Position numbers and translations under genes: made by a program. 64,000 nt of DNA, from positions 62,001 through 126,000 of the forward strand of contig JADNRY010000006.1 in the NCBI GenBank assembly GCA_015501585.1, written 5' to 3'. The notes under the pieces were generated by a model. That model was given only the letters and a program-made list of their open reading frames with translations, did no database searches and was not told where the DNA came from. Shown piece after piece: positions 24,528 to 34,723 of this stretch (its first letter is position 1; each line of letters begins with the position of its first letter). Source of the DNA: Rhodocollybia butyracea (Eukaryota > Basidiomycota > Agaricomycetes > Agaricales > Omphalotaceae).

Positions 24528-26121
24528 ATGCCTGAATTGTTGCCCAATCCACCTGAGTTCACTCCAACAGGACGTTACACACAGGAAAGAAAAGAGATTA
24601 TCGACGAAAATCACTCAGAGGATTTCCTATGGCCGGAAGAAAGGAAGTTGATTCATCACTTCATGATGCTTCAAGAACAAGTGTTTGCCTGGAATGCAGA
24701 GGAAGCTGGTACCTTCAAGGAAGAATTCTTCCCCGCAGTTAAAATTCCAGTACTCCCGCATGTTCTGTGGGTCAGTTGTAACATTCCGATACCACCCGGG
24801 ATCTTCGAGGATGTGTGTAAGATAATAAAACAAAAGATTGATGCAGGAGTTTACAAGCCTAGTAGCGCCTCCTATCGCTCAAAGTGGTTTTGTGTAGTTA
24901 AAAAAGGATGGAAAAAGTTTACGGTTGGTCCATAGCCTGGAACCCTTGAATGAAGTTACTATACAACATTCTGGTGTGCCTCCAGCTCCGGCTGAAGTCT
25001 CTAGGGACTTCTGTAGTCAAGCTTGTGGGGCTACTTTTGATCTCTATGTCGGATACAATGAGAGGCCATTAGCAGTTTCCTTGAGGGATCTAACTACCTT
25101 TCAAACACCTTTTGGACCACATAGACTCGTGAAATTACCAATGGGATGGACAAATTCTGTACCAATCTTCCACGACAATGTAACCTATATCCTACAAGAT
25201 GAAATTCCACATGTTACAGTCCCCTATATCAACGATGTTCCTGTGAAAGGTCCGAATACTAGGTACGAACTTCCAGACGGAGGTTACGAGACTATACCCA
25301 AGAACCCCGGGATACGACAATTTGTTTGGGAACACATGCAGAATGTTAACTGAGTGTGTCAATGGATGAAATATGCCGGGGGTACTTTCTTGGGGAAAAA
25401 GTCTTTCATTTGTAATCCTGAGATTATTGTCCTAGGACACCATTGTACTTACAAAGGCAGGATGCCCGAGGCTGGGATTGCTGAATTGATCTTGACCTGG
25501 CCCAAATGTAAGAGTAAGCACGACGTACGAGCTTTTCTGGGGACTGCTGGACAGTTGCAAATGTTTATCGAGAACTATGCAAAGAAGGCAATGCCCTTGA
25601 TAAATTTAACTAGTGACATGGATTGGGAATGGGGAGATGAACAACGGGAAGCAATGGATGCTCTTAAGGATGGTGTAAGGAATGCCCCAGCGCTCCAAAA
25701 CATTAACTATGAGTGGGACATTTGTCTCGCAGTTGACACCTCTTACAAAGCAGTTGGATGGTTTATTTATCAAATAGATCCTGACGATCCTAAAAAGAAG
25801 TATTTTAATTACTTCGGATCAGCTACGTTAAATGAGTGGGAAGCCCAGTTCTCTCAGTCTAAGAGAGAACTCTATGGCCTCAAACTCTTGTTACAATCAA
25901 GCTATTACTTAGTCTATGGATCTCAACGAATGACCGTGGAGACTGATGCGAGCTACATCAAGGGTATGTTAGATCATCCCAGCTGTGGTCCGAACGCTAC
26001 AATCAATAGATGGATTGAGGAGATCTGTAAGTTCCACTTCAAGATTTTACATGTGAAGGGTATTTTGCACGGACCAGATGGTTTGTCACGGAGACCTCTG
26101 GGTGGATATCAGTCCCCTTGA
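24528..26121 (+). pseudogene. Reverse transcriptase and RNase H of element C (inactive)
   Basis: RT is recognisable from residues such as ASYRSKWFCVVKK and FQTPFGPHRLVKLPMGWTNS. A frame change near 24930 and a stop at 25351-25353 break it. At the palm active site the sequence reads Y-I-N-D (codons 25225-25236) where Y-x-D-D is required, so a catalytic aspartate has become asparagine. The following segment (25354-26121) has RNase H features: AVDTSYKAVGWF, KRELYGLK, VETDASYIKG and the closing HVKGILHGPDGLSRRP. No integrase HHCC or DDE motif follows before the 3' LTR. Confidence 0.85.
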
Positions 26122-26678
26122 CCACCAATAGACCCAGATGATTATGAAGACTACAATGATGGAGCACCCATTGAACTTATCATGGGTGAAGGTGCCAAAG
26201 AGCCCCTAGACTTTGAGTCCTTCAAGGACGATATTGACCCGCGTAGTGGTTACCTCGGTGAGCTAGCTTGTCATCCTGAAGACATCCAGGAAGAACTCCA
26301 GGAAGCCCTCAATGACAAGAAAGCATACAAACATCATTAAAAATCACTCATTGAAAGTCATGGCAAAGTCTACTCCTCGTTCAGTCAAACACTTCACATT
26401 CCAGAAGACTCCGCGGAATGGAGGGCTGATAACCCTTACCCTTGGGAACATTGGTCGGAATGGGGAAACAAACTAGATGATATGTTACCTACTATAGCCA
26501 AGTGGCATACAGACAACAAGAATGATCCCAGTTAAACTTAGGGGTAGTACATCCAGACTAGCCCACGGGAAAGGAATTAGAATGCTAAATACCAAGAACA
26601 TAAAAGGGATTGCTAGCAGAGTCGATCCTAGGCTTGGTGGGCTGACCAGGGATGGTCAGATCATTAGTTTGGGGGAAA
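26122..26678 (+). other. Tail of element C internal region, no integrase
   Basis: An acidic frame continues after RNase H (PIDPDDYEDYNDG and on), with a stop near 26337 and an end near 26535; then about 140 bp of non-coding DNA and a purine-rich tract (TTTGGGGGAAA) directly before the 3' LTR. An integrase of 300-500 residues cannot fit, so it has been deleted. Confidence 0.65.
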
Positions 26679-27748
26679 TATTAGGCCTAAAATTGGCCTA
26701 AGGTGTGTAACTGTACATTTTGACATTTTGTACATGTTATACAATGCAATAAGAGAGTTATACGGAGCCCAAGCATGATAGCTGTTGCCAGGGCAAAGGG
26801 CTTAACAATAATACTCAGCAAGCCGTGAAGGTATGCCCACAAGTGTAGCCTAGAGCCAAGCTAGCGAGGATACCTGGGCTGCCCGGAGATGTAACGCTAG
26901 ATCGTCAATCTAGTTATACCCAAGAGTGTATACTCTCTAAACTACAGGACATCTCGAAGCAGGATAAGTACTAAGCCAAAGCGTTACTTGAGGGAAGGAA
27001 TTATGAGGGAAGGCATCCCTCACACTAAGACCCCCAATGAGCTATGTTAAGATGTGGACTTTACAGTCCCTAACAATGGACCAGAACAATCCCGAGGAAA
27101 CCGTAGAGGTCTATTCGCGGCACCAGTTGTAACCGTGAAGACAGTAGAAACATGCTTAGCAGTCCTATGGAAAGCTATGCGCCGGGATAGCCTTGGCAAA
27201 TCGAAATGTTTGATCTTAGAAATCATACACAGGAGGTCTTATCCATTAAAGCCAACTATCGGGAATCACTTACATACTCAGCACAGTTGCTCGAGACTAT
27301 CATAAGTGGTGTCATTGGAAAGCTAGACAACAGGCCTTCTCGAGAGAATGTTAATTACACTCAGGATGGACAAAACTATCCGAGGAATAGAATGGAACTC
27401 ACCCAAGGGAAACTGGGCGGCAAGTGATCATGAAGTGTAAAGGTACTCCTGACCCCGGAGAATTGTGGAGGAGTTGGAGAAACCTCGCTTGGATCAAAAC
27501 ACTTTAAAACTATGTTAATCCTCACAAAATCATATTTTACCTCTGATATATACTCAAGAATGGACTATTTCTTTATCATGTGTACCATATATAGGCTGGA
27601 GTTTCCTTTCCAAGCCAGATTCCTCTGTTCCACTCTCTTTCTGTCTCTTTCCGTATCTGTTTCATCTATTTTTGTATTAAACTCTCTCTCTACTCAGTAT
27701 ATAAGCCAGACATATTTATTCAATAAGACAAGTTTCTTGCCCTCAACT

Positions 27749-28372
27749 TAGAGATGTCCACGAGTCCGGATCCAAGTATACTTGGATCCGGAGCGCAAGT
27801 ACTTGTGGCCTAAAAGGCCTGACTTGTGACCCGCGGCTGACTCGTGGGAAATGGGTCACTGACTCACAAGTACTTGTGGATCCGCACACTAATCAAGTAG
27901 TTACAGCTATATTCACAAGTATTTACTTGCATACAGTGATTGTACAGTGTATAATGCTATTAAAAACCTGTACTTTTAATTTCATACTATGGTATGAAGT
28001 AAAAATGTACTGACAGTTAGGCTTTGGATTGTAGACAGCCTACGGCGATTGGGCGCTAAAATAAGCGCTCAGTTGCTGTGAGCTGTCTACAACCTCAAAC
28101 ATGTGTGGCAGTACTTGATAAGTACTATAATAAATATGATACTATTAATTACTGTAAGTTTTGATCACCAACAACAAATATATGAGTTCATATTGCTTGC
28201 ACAAGTCACACAAGTACTTGCAAGTCAACCAAAAATTGCAAATGTCTGACTTGTGACCCGCGCCTGACCCGTGGGAAACAGATCCTGGGATCCTTGAGTC
28301 ACATACTTGCGGGTTTTCCCACGGATCTTACCTGCAAGTACTTGTGAAGACTTGGACTTGTGGACATCTCTA
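27749..28372. mobile_element. hAT-like non-autonomous element, copy 2
   Basis: TAGAGATGTCCACGAGTC start with a near-inverse end; 8-bp flanks CCTCAACT and CCTCGACT differ by one transition. The empty site (CCTCGACTTGACTGC) is present in the 5' LTR near 17187. 624 bp with the same internal hairpin as the other copies. Confidence 0.85.
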
Positions 28373-28913
28373 CCTCGACTTGACTGCTAAGACCAGTGCT
28401 CCGTAGAATGTCCCCACGGGATCAGTAGCATGACGCCTCCTGACTTGGTGATCTTTAGAAAGAAATCTAACTTCACGCACTTCGCAAAGCCCATTTATAT
28501 CTTGATCGAATTTAAGTGTGTAGAGTTCTCTTAAACTCCAGATCAACTCAAATCTAGTTGCTTCCTTAGAGGGGACAGCTTCTAGTAAGGGATTATTCGG
28601 CTCCAGAGTGAGGGTTCCTTAGTTGACTTCTTCACAAAGTTAGACGAGCCACTAAGATTGTGGTACGAGTTCCTAGTAATTAAGTTCACTCACAATATCG
28701 TAGCTTGGCCCAGAGTTTGGTTGAGGACTTTACGGCGTTACAGCAGCTAGTGCCAGAGTTTGCCTAGGGTTGTTGACAAACCTCAAAATTACTATTCTAG
28801 CTAGAGCCAGAGTTTGCCTAGGAGAATCTTAGTTTCATTGTATTGGTTTTGGTTTTGGTTAATTGATTTGGACATACACATCTGGTTCCCTTGTACACTT
28901 GTACACCCAACTA

Positions 28914-29283
28914 CATCAGGAAAAGTGTTTTTTTCCTAGGGGACCAAGGGTGGCCTAAGGACAGCTAGGTGACCTGTGAATCCTATGTCATCCTAGGATT
29001 TGGCACTTGTCTTAAGGGACTCACAGCTTCCCAGGATATCCCAGGATTTCCTAGGATTTCCTAGGATACCCCAGGACAATTCCAGGACAACTTGGGGAAA
29101 ACCAGGGAAAACTAAGGAAAACACAGTTTTTCCCTGGTCTTCATAGGACTTCCTAGGGAATCCTGGGAAACTGTGAGTTCCTTAAGACAAGTACCAAATC
29201 CTAGGATGCAATGGGGTTCATAGGTCACCTAGTTTTCCTTAGGCCACCCTTGGTCCCCTAGGAAAAAAACACTTTTCCTGATG
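28914..29283. mobile_element. 370-bp foldback MITE
   Basis: Near-palindromic over most of its length: the first 45 bp (CATCAGGAAAAGTGTTTTTT and on) match the inverse of the last 45 almost perfectly, and the inner arms stay complementary with mismatches toward a short centre. It is flanked by a TA duplication, and the empty site CAACTAGGCTTCTC is present near 17727. Its outer 11 bp are identical to those of the large foldback element at 5195-9429. Confidence 0.88.
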
Positions 29284-29522
29284 TAGGCTTCTCTCGACTT
29301 AGTTCTAAGAGTTGTCTAAGCTTAGTTACCCATGTTAGTGCTACAGTCTTGAACCTGGAGCAGTTGCACGCATACATCCGATATTACAAGACTTTCCCTC
29401 GGGGAATCTCTGACAACTCACCCTTACTCCCTTACATATCAATAGTCTGGTTAGGTGCGGTAGTGTTTTTGTTAGGTTGTTTCATAGCACCTTTCACATA
29501 CCTACATGTAAATACCCAAATA

Positions 29523-31640
29523 ACAATCACTATTGTACTCTTACGGGTACAATAGATAATTGTCTGCCGGTAATACGCAGATTTTGCGCTTAGGCTTGTA
29601 GCCATATATTTTGACAATGTATATGCGCTATACATACAATAAGAGGGTTATACGGAGCCTGCACCTGATAACTGTAGCTAATGCTTAGTATCTCGGTGAT
29701 AATACTCAGTTAGTCATGACAATACGCCCACAAGCGTAGTCTGATACTAAACTAGTGAGGATACTCAAGGTGCCCAGAGACATCAACACTAGATTGTCAG
29801 TCTAGTTCTACCCACCCCAATGCATACATGAATCCACATACTTGGATGTCTTGAAGTGGGATGAGTACTGGCGGTGGCGTTACCCAGGGAAGGCATCAGA
29901 AGGGGAATGCAATCCTCATACTGCACTAGCAGAAAGACGGACGCCAGATGATAAGATCTATGATCGCCTTACAGACCGGAAGGAAGATCTTAACATGTTA
30001 TGATGACTAGTCGGGTTGCAATGTGGCACAGCTGCTAGATGATTAAGCTAGGCAAATTTTATATTTGATTATTGGCTGACTATTGACTAGCACTGCCTGC
30101 AAATCACCATAAATTTTTGTGGAAGTGGTAAAATTATATTAAACTTGTGTGCAGATAGTAAGATTATGTTAAAATTGCATGAAGTTTCATACAAGTTTAA
30201 CATAATTTTACTATTTGCACCAGAATTTATGGTGATTTGCACACAGTGTAGGAAAGTCCTACTGCAATAAACCCAATGACCTTACGGTGGATAGGCTATC
30301 ACCAAGCCACAGCTCTGACAATCCATGAGCTCTGAGCATTGTGCTAGCACACATATCTCTGGGGTTCTTGGTATCTACTCAAAGCTAGCAAAGTGAACTA
30401 TCACTGGGAGATGTTATTATCTTAAAGGGATTGAGCTGGACTTGCTCAAACCTACCAGATGACCTTGAGGATAAACATGCGGACACGTACCTGTGTGGAG
30501 CCATGAAACATCTGATGGAAGGAACGGTTATTTGCGGTACAAGATTCCGCAAGGACCAGAATATGTTAACACATTTTAATTTCTTTACTTTGATACCCAA
30601 ATTGGGACTGTACCTAAATTGGGATGGTTTTCTAGATAAATGTACAATATGTCCGGGCTAGAGTTTCCTTTCTTAGCTAAATTCCTCTCTTTATCAAATT
30701 TCCATCTCACTCTGTTTCTCTCTGACTCTGTTTCATCTCTTTTCGTATTAAACTAGTAAAGACCCAGTATATAAGCATGATGTATTTATCTCATAAATCA
30801 AGTTATCTTGCCACCTCTCATAACCACCTGTTGTGACAAAGTTGAAGGTCTCTTCACCGCCGGAGTCTGCTAGTCCTCTTAATTCCCCCTGGTTTAAAAG
30901 TACCAAGTCAATCAAACACTGTAACTGGGCATTTGTTTAGGGCGCGTACGGAGTCTAGCTTTTTCTTCATAGTTAATATTATATTCTATCTTATAAAGTT
31001 TGGATTGGTGTAATAGAAGCTTTGTAACAGCTTTTGCGCCCGCTTGAGATTGAGTTAGATCTTTTGCGTGAATCTAGTTGCTTCCTTAGAGGGGACGGCT
31101 TCTAGTAAGGAATTATTCGGCTCCAGAGTGAGGGTTCCTTAGCTAGCTCTTAATGAGTATTAGTGAGCCACTAAGATTGTGGTACGAGTTCCTAGTGATT
31201 AAGTTCACTCACAGTTTTGTAGCTTGACCCAGAGTTTGGTCAGGGATGTTACGGCATTATGCTAGCTGGAGCCAGAGTTTGCCCAGGAGTGTCCTAGTTG
31301 CGTTGTATTGGTTTTGGTTTTGGTTATCATTGGACACACACACACACATGGTTATTTGGTTATTTGGGTTTTTGGTCGGACATACGCGCACAACTTAGAC
31401 AATAGTCTATGCTAGTTCGGTTCATAGAACTTACTAGACCTTGTCGCACTATGCTAGTCCAGTTGTTTCACTACACTGGCTGGTGTATCATCTTACATTT
31501 GATATCTTAACCTGCTTTGGGGAATCTTTGACAACCCAGCCTCGCTCCCTTTAAATAAATTGATAGTCTGGTTAGGCACGGTCTTGTATTTGTTAGGTTG
31601 TTTTCTAGCGCCTTTCACATACCAGTACAAACTAAGCCAA
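29523..31640 (+). repeat. Diverged LTR of a related family (D)
   Basis: Long stretches are collinear with LTR C but clearly diverged: AATAAGAGGGTTATACGGAGCC, AATACTCAGTTAGTCATGAC, GGCTTCTAGTAAGGAATTAT, GTGAGCCACTAAGATTGTGG and the closing GATAGTCTGGTTAGGCACGG. A TATATAAG box lies near 30769. The exact ends are uncertain because the left end directly touches element C. It contains a MITE at 30098-30241. Confidence 0.65.
30098..30241. mobile_element. 144-bp palindromic MITE-like element
   Basis: TGCAAATCACCATAAATTT at the left is mirrored by AAATTTATGGTGATTTGCA-like sequence at the right, with partly complementary arms between (TAAACTTGTGTG and CATACAAGTTTA). No clear target duplication was seen. 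Confidence 0.6.
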
Positions 31641-31717
31641 TTACCGGCCATCACAGATGTCCAGCTTACTCCAACGGTGGTGCCTATGGCACCGCAAGTG
31701 TTCAACCCGCCGCCTGT
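31641..31717 (+). pseudogene. Proline-rich C-terminal ORF of element A, first part
   Basis: Encodes residues such as AITDVQLTPTVVPM up to PPPV, where the short retroelement interrupts it. The frame resumes at 33186 after removal of that element and one CCTGT. Confidence 0.55.
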
Positions 31718-31869
31718 TGTAACACCTACGGCACGTTCATTGCCATTAGCGCCGATATTACATAATTAGTTCACTCTTATCCTTGTACCACATACTCGTT
31801 TCAGTCTATTTCTCTAATAGAATGAGATCTTGCTCATGGTCTGAGGCATTAAGAGTCAGGGCTCTTACA
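31718..31869 (+). repeat. 5' LTR of the short retroelement
   Basis: 152 bp, TGTAACACC to CTCTTACA; paired with 33029-33180. Confidence 0.88.
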
Positions 31870-31912
31870 CTTTTTTGAGCAACCTTGTCCTGAATAGGAC
31901 TATTACAGCAAT

Positions 31913-32929
31913 ATGACCACACAACAGCACAACTCAAGCCATGACTCTGTCATGGCTCTGGCTTACTCTTTTCTTTCTCAAATCCTTTCCATGTTCCCTC
32001 ATGATCCTCTCTCACACATCTCTGGGATCCTGGACTTCTCCTCCCAGGGAATTCAACAGCTGCTAGTTAACTTTAAGCAGCTCTGGGAACAACATGGTCT
32101 TTCAGTGGCTGGTAGGGATTTGGCAGAGGCAGTGGTGCAGGATTCAACATTAAGATGTTGCTGGGCAGTGAAGGAAGAAGGTTTCCAGGCAGAGGTCTGT
32201 TTTCAGATGATAGAGTCTATTAAGAGACTGGGAGAAGAGTTTGGGATGGAACTGTCCAAATCTCAAACACCACCTCCTGCTCCAAGTTCTCCATCACCTT
32301 TGACCGCTCCTACTGCCTCATCACCGACTCCCATGCTCGCTTTGAATGCATTGAATGCATTGAAATCATCTCCACATGCTCTGACATTGGTTTCACCCTC
32401 CAAACCCACTTCCCCTTCATTTCGACTCCAACTAACCTCAGAGTTTGCATGGGAGGTGGCTGAACTGCGGAAAGCAGGCCGGAAACTCGAAGTATTCATG
32501 GATGAACATGTCATGGGGCTTGAACACACAGCTGGCACACCGCCAGCTACTGTTCATCTCTCAAACACTCCAACCGAGTGTACACCTGTGACTGCTGTTC
32601 CACCAACAGGCCTTCGTAAACATGTCAAACACAATGTGTATGGTGCGTTTGGTTCGCTCTTGCTTCATTCAAGTCGTTGCCCATCCCAATCTGGTACACT
32701 CATGCCATCACCCTCACCCACTGAAACTCCCCATCACCATATTTGTGCTCCCAATCAATGCTCCCATTCATGGCGCTGGAGATCTACTGTCTCCAATGTG
32801 CCACCACCATCTCAATCTGGACTTAGTGTCAGCATCCAGAGAATCCGGCAATTTTCACAGGACACTTTCTCTTCTTCTGCACTTATGGAAATTGCCAGCA
32901 TACTACATTGTATGTTACCTATTAGATGA
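31913..32929 (+). CDS. Unrecognised 338-aa protein carried by the short retroelement
   Basis: I do not recognise this protein. It starts at ATG 31913, 44 bp after the left LTR, and stays open to TGA 32927-32929, although the flanking elements are full of stops. The first ~115 residues look like a compact helical domain (ALAYSFLSQILSMF, QQLLVNFKQLWEQHGLSV, EVCFQMIESIKRLGEEFG). A low-complexity P/S/T/A-rich linker follows (about 120-175), then another helical piece (FAWEVAELRKAGRKLEVFMD), and the rest is S/P/H-rich. Place and length fit a gag-like packaging protein, but no zinc knuckle or protease is visible. A captured host gene fragment is the main alternative. Confidence 0.55.
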   Translation: MTTQQHNSSHDSVMALAYSFLSQILSMFPHDPLSHISGILDFSSQGIQQLLVNFKQLWEQHGLSVAGRDLAEAVVQDSTLRCCWAVKEEGFQAEVCFQMIESIKRLGEEFGMELSKSQTPPPAPSSPSPLTAPTASSPTPMLALNALNALKSSPHALTLVSPSKPTSPSFRLQLTSEFAWEVAELRKAGRKLEVFMDEHVMGLEHTAGTPPATVHLSNTPTECTPVTAVPPTGLRKHVKHNVYGAFGSLLLHSSRCPSQSGTLMPSPSPTETPHHHICAPNQCSHSWRWRSTVSNVPPPSQSGLSVSIQRIRQFSQDTFSSSALMEIASILHCMLPIR

Positions 32930-33028
32930 CTGTATGTTTCTCTTTGTTATGTTTTCCCTTTTCCATCTTTCTCTTTTGTTTTTTTTTTTTGGGTAAGATG
33001 GACCTGTGGGGTCAATCTAGGGGGCATG

Positions 33029-33180
33029 TGTAATGCCTACGGCACGTTCATTGCCATTAGTGCCAATATTACATAATTAGTTCACTCTTATCCTCGTACC
33101 ACATACTCGTTTTGGTCTATTTCTCTAATAGAACGAGATCTTGCTCATGGTCTGAGGCATTAAGAGTCAGGGCTCTTACA
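33029..33180 (+). repeat. 3' LTR of the short retroelement
   Basis: 152 bp, TGTAATGCC to CTCTTACA, preceded by the purine tract CTAGGGGGCA; paired with 31718-31869. Confidence 0.88.
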
Positions 33181-33185
33181 CCTGT

Positions 33186-33348
33186 GCCTGTGCCACAGGC
33201 TTCATCTATTGCATCGACTTTGTCAATGACAACTAACATTGCTGCTGGAGCCACTGCTCCAGCTCCTTCTTCATCCGGACCTGCTCCTGCAGGACCTCCT
33301 TCATCATCTGGAGATACGCCTCCCCAGATGGATGAATCTGATGGATAG
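33186..33348 (+). pseudogene. Proline-rich C-terminal ORF of element A, second part
   Basis: A, P, S and G-rich frame ending PPQMDESDG and TAG at 33346-33348, about 85 bp before the 3' LTR. The purine tract AGTGGGGAAGGG sits immediately before the LTR, as expected for the plus-strand primer. Confidence 0.55.
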
Positions 33349-33432
33349 TCCCCCCAGTAATATGTCTTACTGGGGAGTTATCCCATCATATTGTTCGATT
33401 AGTACCCTAGGTACTAATCTAGTGGGGAAGGG

Positions 33433-33687
33433 TGTAATGCCTTCTCCCCATCTTGCCTGATTCCTTTCCAGCTGCACCTTATGGCATGGCTTTAACTTTT
33501 GTCACATCACAACTCTTATCTTATCTTATCACCTGATTAGACATCATTTCTATTCTATTCATTTCGATTACTATAACTAGTCAAATTACATAAAATACTG
33601 TAGTTCTTCTACACTACAAGTACACAATCACATAGCCTTTGTCATGCTCTTTCATGTGAATATAAGACTCTTGCCTAAGGCATTATA
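33433..33687 (+). repeat. 3' LTR of element A
   Basis: 255 bp from TGTAATGCC to GGCATTATA, preceded by the purine tract. Its second half matches the truncated 5' LTR at 2873-3001. The F-box pseudogene begins directly at its right edge. Confidence 0.8.
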
Positions 33688-34441
33688 GGATGCGTGATTG
33701 AACACATTGTCAATCTTGCCATCCATAGAATCCACAGTTAAAGATAATATTCCCTTCCAAAAGGTTTTTGATATGCTGCTGAGCAGGGCTAAAGAAAGGG
33801 AACAAAGCCCATTGGCCTGCTTGAAGAGCTCCAGCTCCTTATTTGGTTCATGGCATATCGCGAAGGTAAGGTTTTCAAGAGACTGGCAGTTTCAAATTCT
33901 GTTAAACATGGGCATTAGGATACGTGATATAGGCTGATCACCACCTACTTTGAACGAATACCAAGAGTGGTTGCAAACGAGATCAAATGCCAACAGCTGA
34001 CGTGGAATTACATTATCTTTGTCATCAACAGAACCGCTAATATCAAGTTCTTTGGCGAGGGGGTATTCTCCAGAGCGTTGATGTAATTTTACTGCATTGA
34101 GAAAACCTTTCAACACCAATCCACGGTTCTGGTAGAGATGTCCACGAGTCCGGATCCAAGTATACTTGGATCCGGAGCGCAAGTACTTGTGGCCTAAAAG
34201 GCCTGACTCATGACCCGCGGCTAACTCATGGAAACGGGTCACTGACTCACAAGTATTACTTGCGGGTCTCACAAGTACTTGTGGATCCGCACACTAAACA
34301 AGTAGTTACAGCTATATTCACAAGTATTTACCATTATTTACTTGGATACAGTGTATAATGCTATTAAAATCCTGTACTTTACTTGTTACACTAATTTCAT
34401 ACTATGGTATGAACTAAAAATGTACTGACAGTTAGGCTTTG

Positions 34442-34509
34442 GGTTGTAGACAGCTCACGGTGATTGAGCGCTAAAATAAGCGCTCAATCGCCGTGAGCTG
34501 TCTACAACC
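34442..34509. repeat. Central hairpin of the hAT-like element
   Basis: 31-bp arms (GGTTGTAGACAGCTCACGG and on) around a 6-nt loop, with one mismatch. The same hairpin in poorer form is in copy 1 (about 15203-15271) and copy 2 (about 28027-28094). Conserved position suggests it belongs to the element. Confidence 0.8.
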
Positions 34510-34723
34510 TCAAACATATGTGGCAGTACTTGATAAGTACTATAATAAATATGATACTATTAACTACTGTAAGTTTTGATCATCAACAACAAATATATGA
34601 GTTCATATTGCTTGCACAAGTCACACAAGTACTTGCAAGTCAACCGAAAATTGCAAATGTCTGACTTGTGACCCGCGCCTGACCCGTGGGAAACGGATCC
34701 TGGGATCTGCGAGTCGCATACTT

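Larger units (their letters stand above)
16134..29522 (+). mobile_element. Gypsy-like LTR retrotransposon C, two LTRs, degraded
   Basis: 5' LTR 16134-17967 and 3' LTR 26679-29522 share family C ends TATTAGGCC and CCAAATA. Inside, in order, are gag with a CCHC zinc knuckle, an aspartic protease (LDSG), reverse transcriptase and RNase H. The interval between RNase H and the 3' LTR is too short for an integrase. A purine run TTTGGGGGAAA abuts the 3' LTR. No matching target duplication is seen (CCGC left, ACAA right). A solo LTR of the same family (20942-23216) splits the internal region, and the 3' LTR contains a hAT-like and a foldback insertion. Confidence 0.85.
26679..29522 (+). repeat. 3' LTR of element C, with two insertions
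   Basis: TATTAGGCC to CCAAATA, collinear with the 5' LTR apart from a hAT-like element (27749-28372) and a small foldback element (28914-29283). Net length is about 1840 bp. Confidence 0.83.
31718..33180 (+). mobile_element. Short LTR retroelement (TRIM-like) with an intact ORF
   Basis: Two 152-bp direct repeats (31718-31869 and 33029-33180), each starting TGTAA and ending GGGCTCTTACA, flank a 1159-bp interior. A perfect CCTGT duplication (31713-31717, 33181-33185) frames the element. The repeats differ at 8 positions by my count, all transitions. A purine tract CTAGGGGGCA precedes the right LTR and CTTTTTTGAGCA follows the left one. The only content is the ORF at 31913-32929; there is no protease, RT or integrase. 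The element must be moved by another retroelement. Confidence 0.88.
2873..33687 (+). mobile_element. LTR retroelement A, host of the nested insertions
   Basis: A truncated 5' LTR (2873-3001) matches the end of a 3' LTR (33433-33687). Between them lie pieces of one gag-type reading frame (3158-4532, 11450-12424, 14425-14458, 15988-16133) and a proline-rich C-terminal piece (31641-31717 plus 33186-33348). Every gap is another transposable element. Once insertions and one copy of each TSD are removed, the frame runs on through the joins at 4532/11450, 12424/14425 and 14458/15988. The remaining internal DNA is only about 3 kb and shows no protease, reverse transcriptase or integrase of its own, so A is either non-autonomous or lost pol at the C/D junction. 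Confidence 0.7.

Noticed and set aside
24254..26678. Element C as an intact, active retrotransposon
   Set aside because: Stops, frame changes, an altered RT active site and loss of integrase exclude activity.
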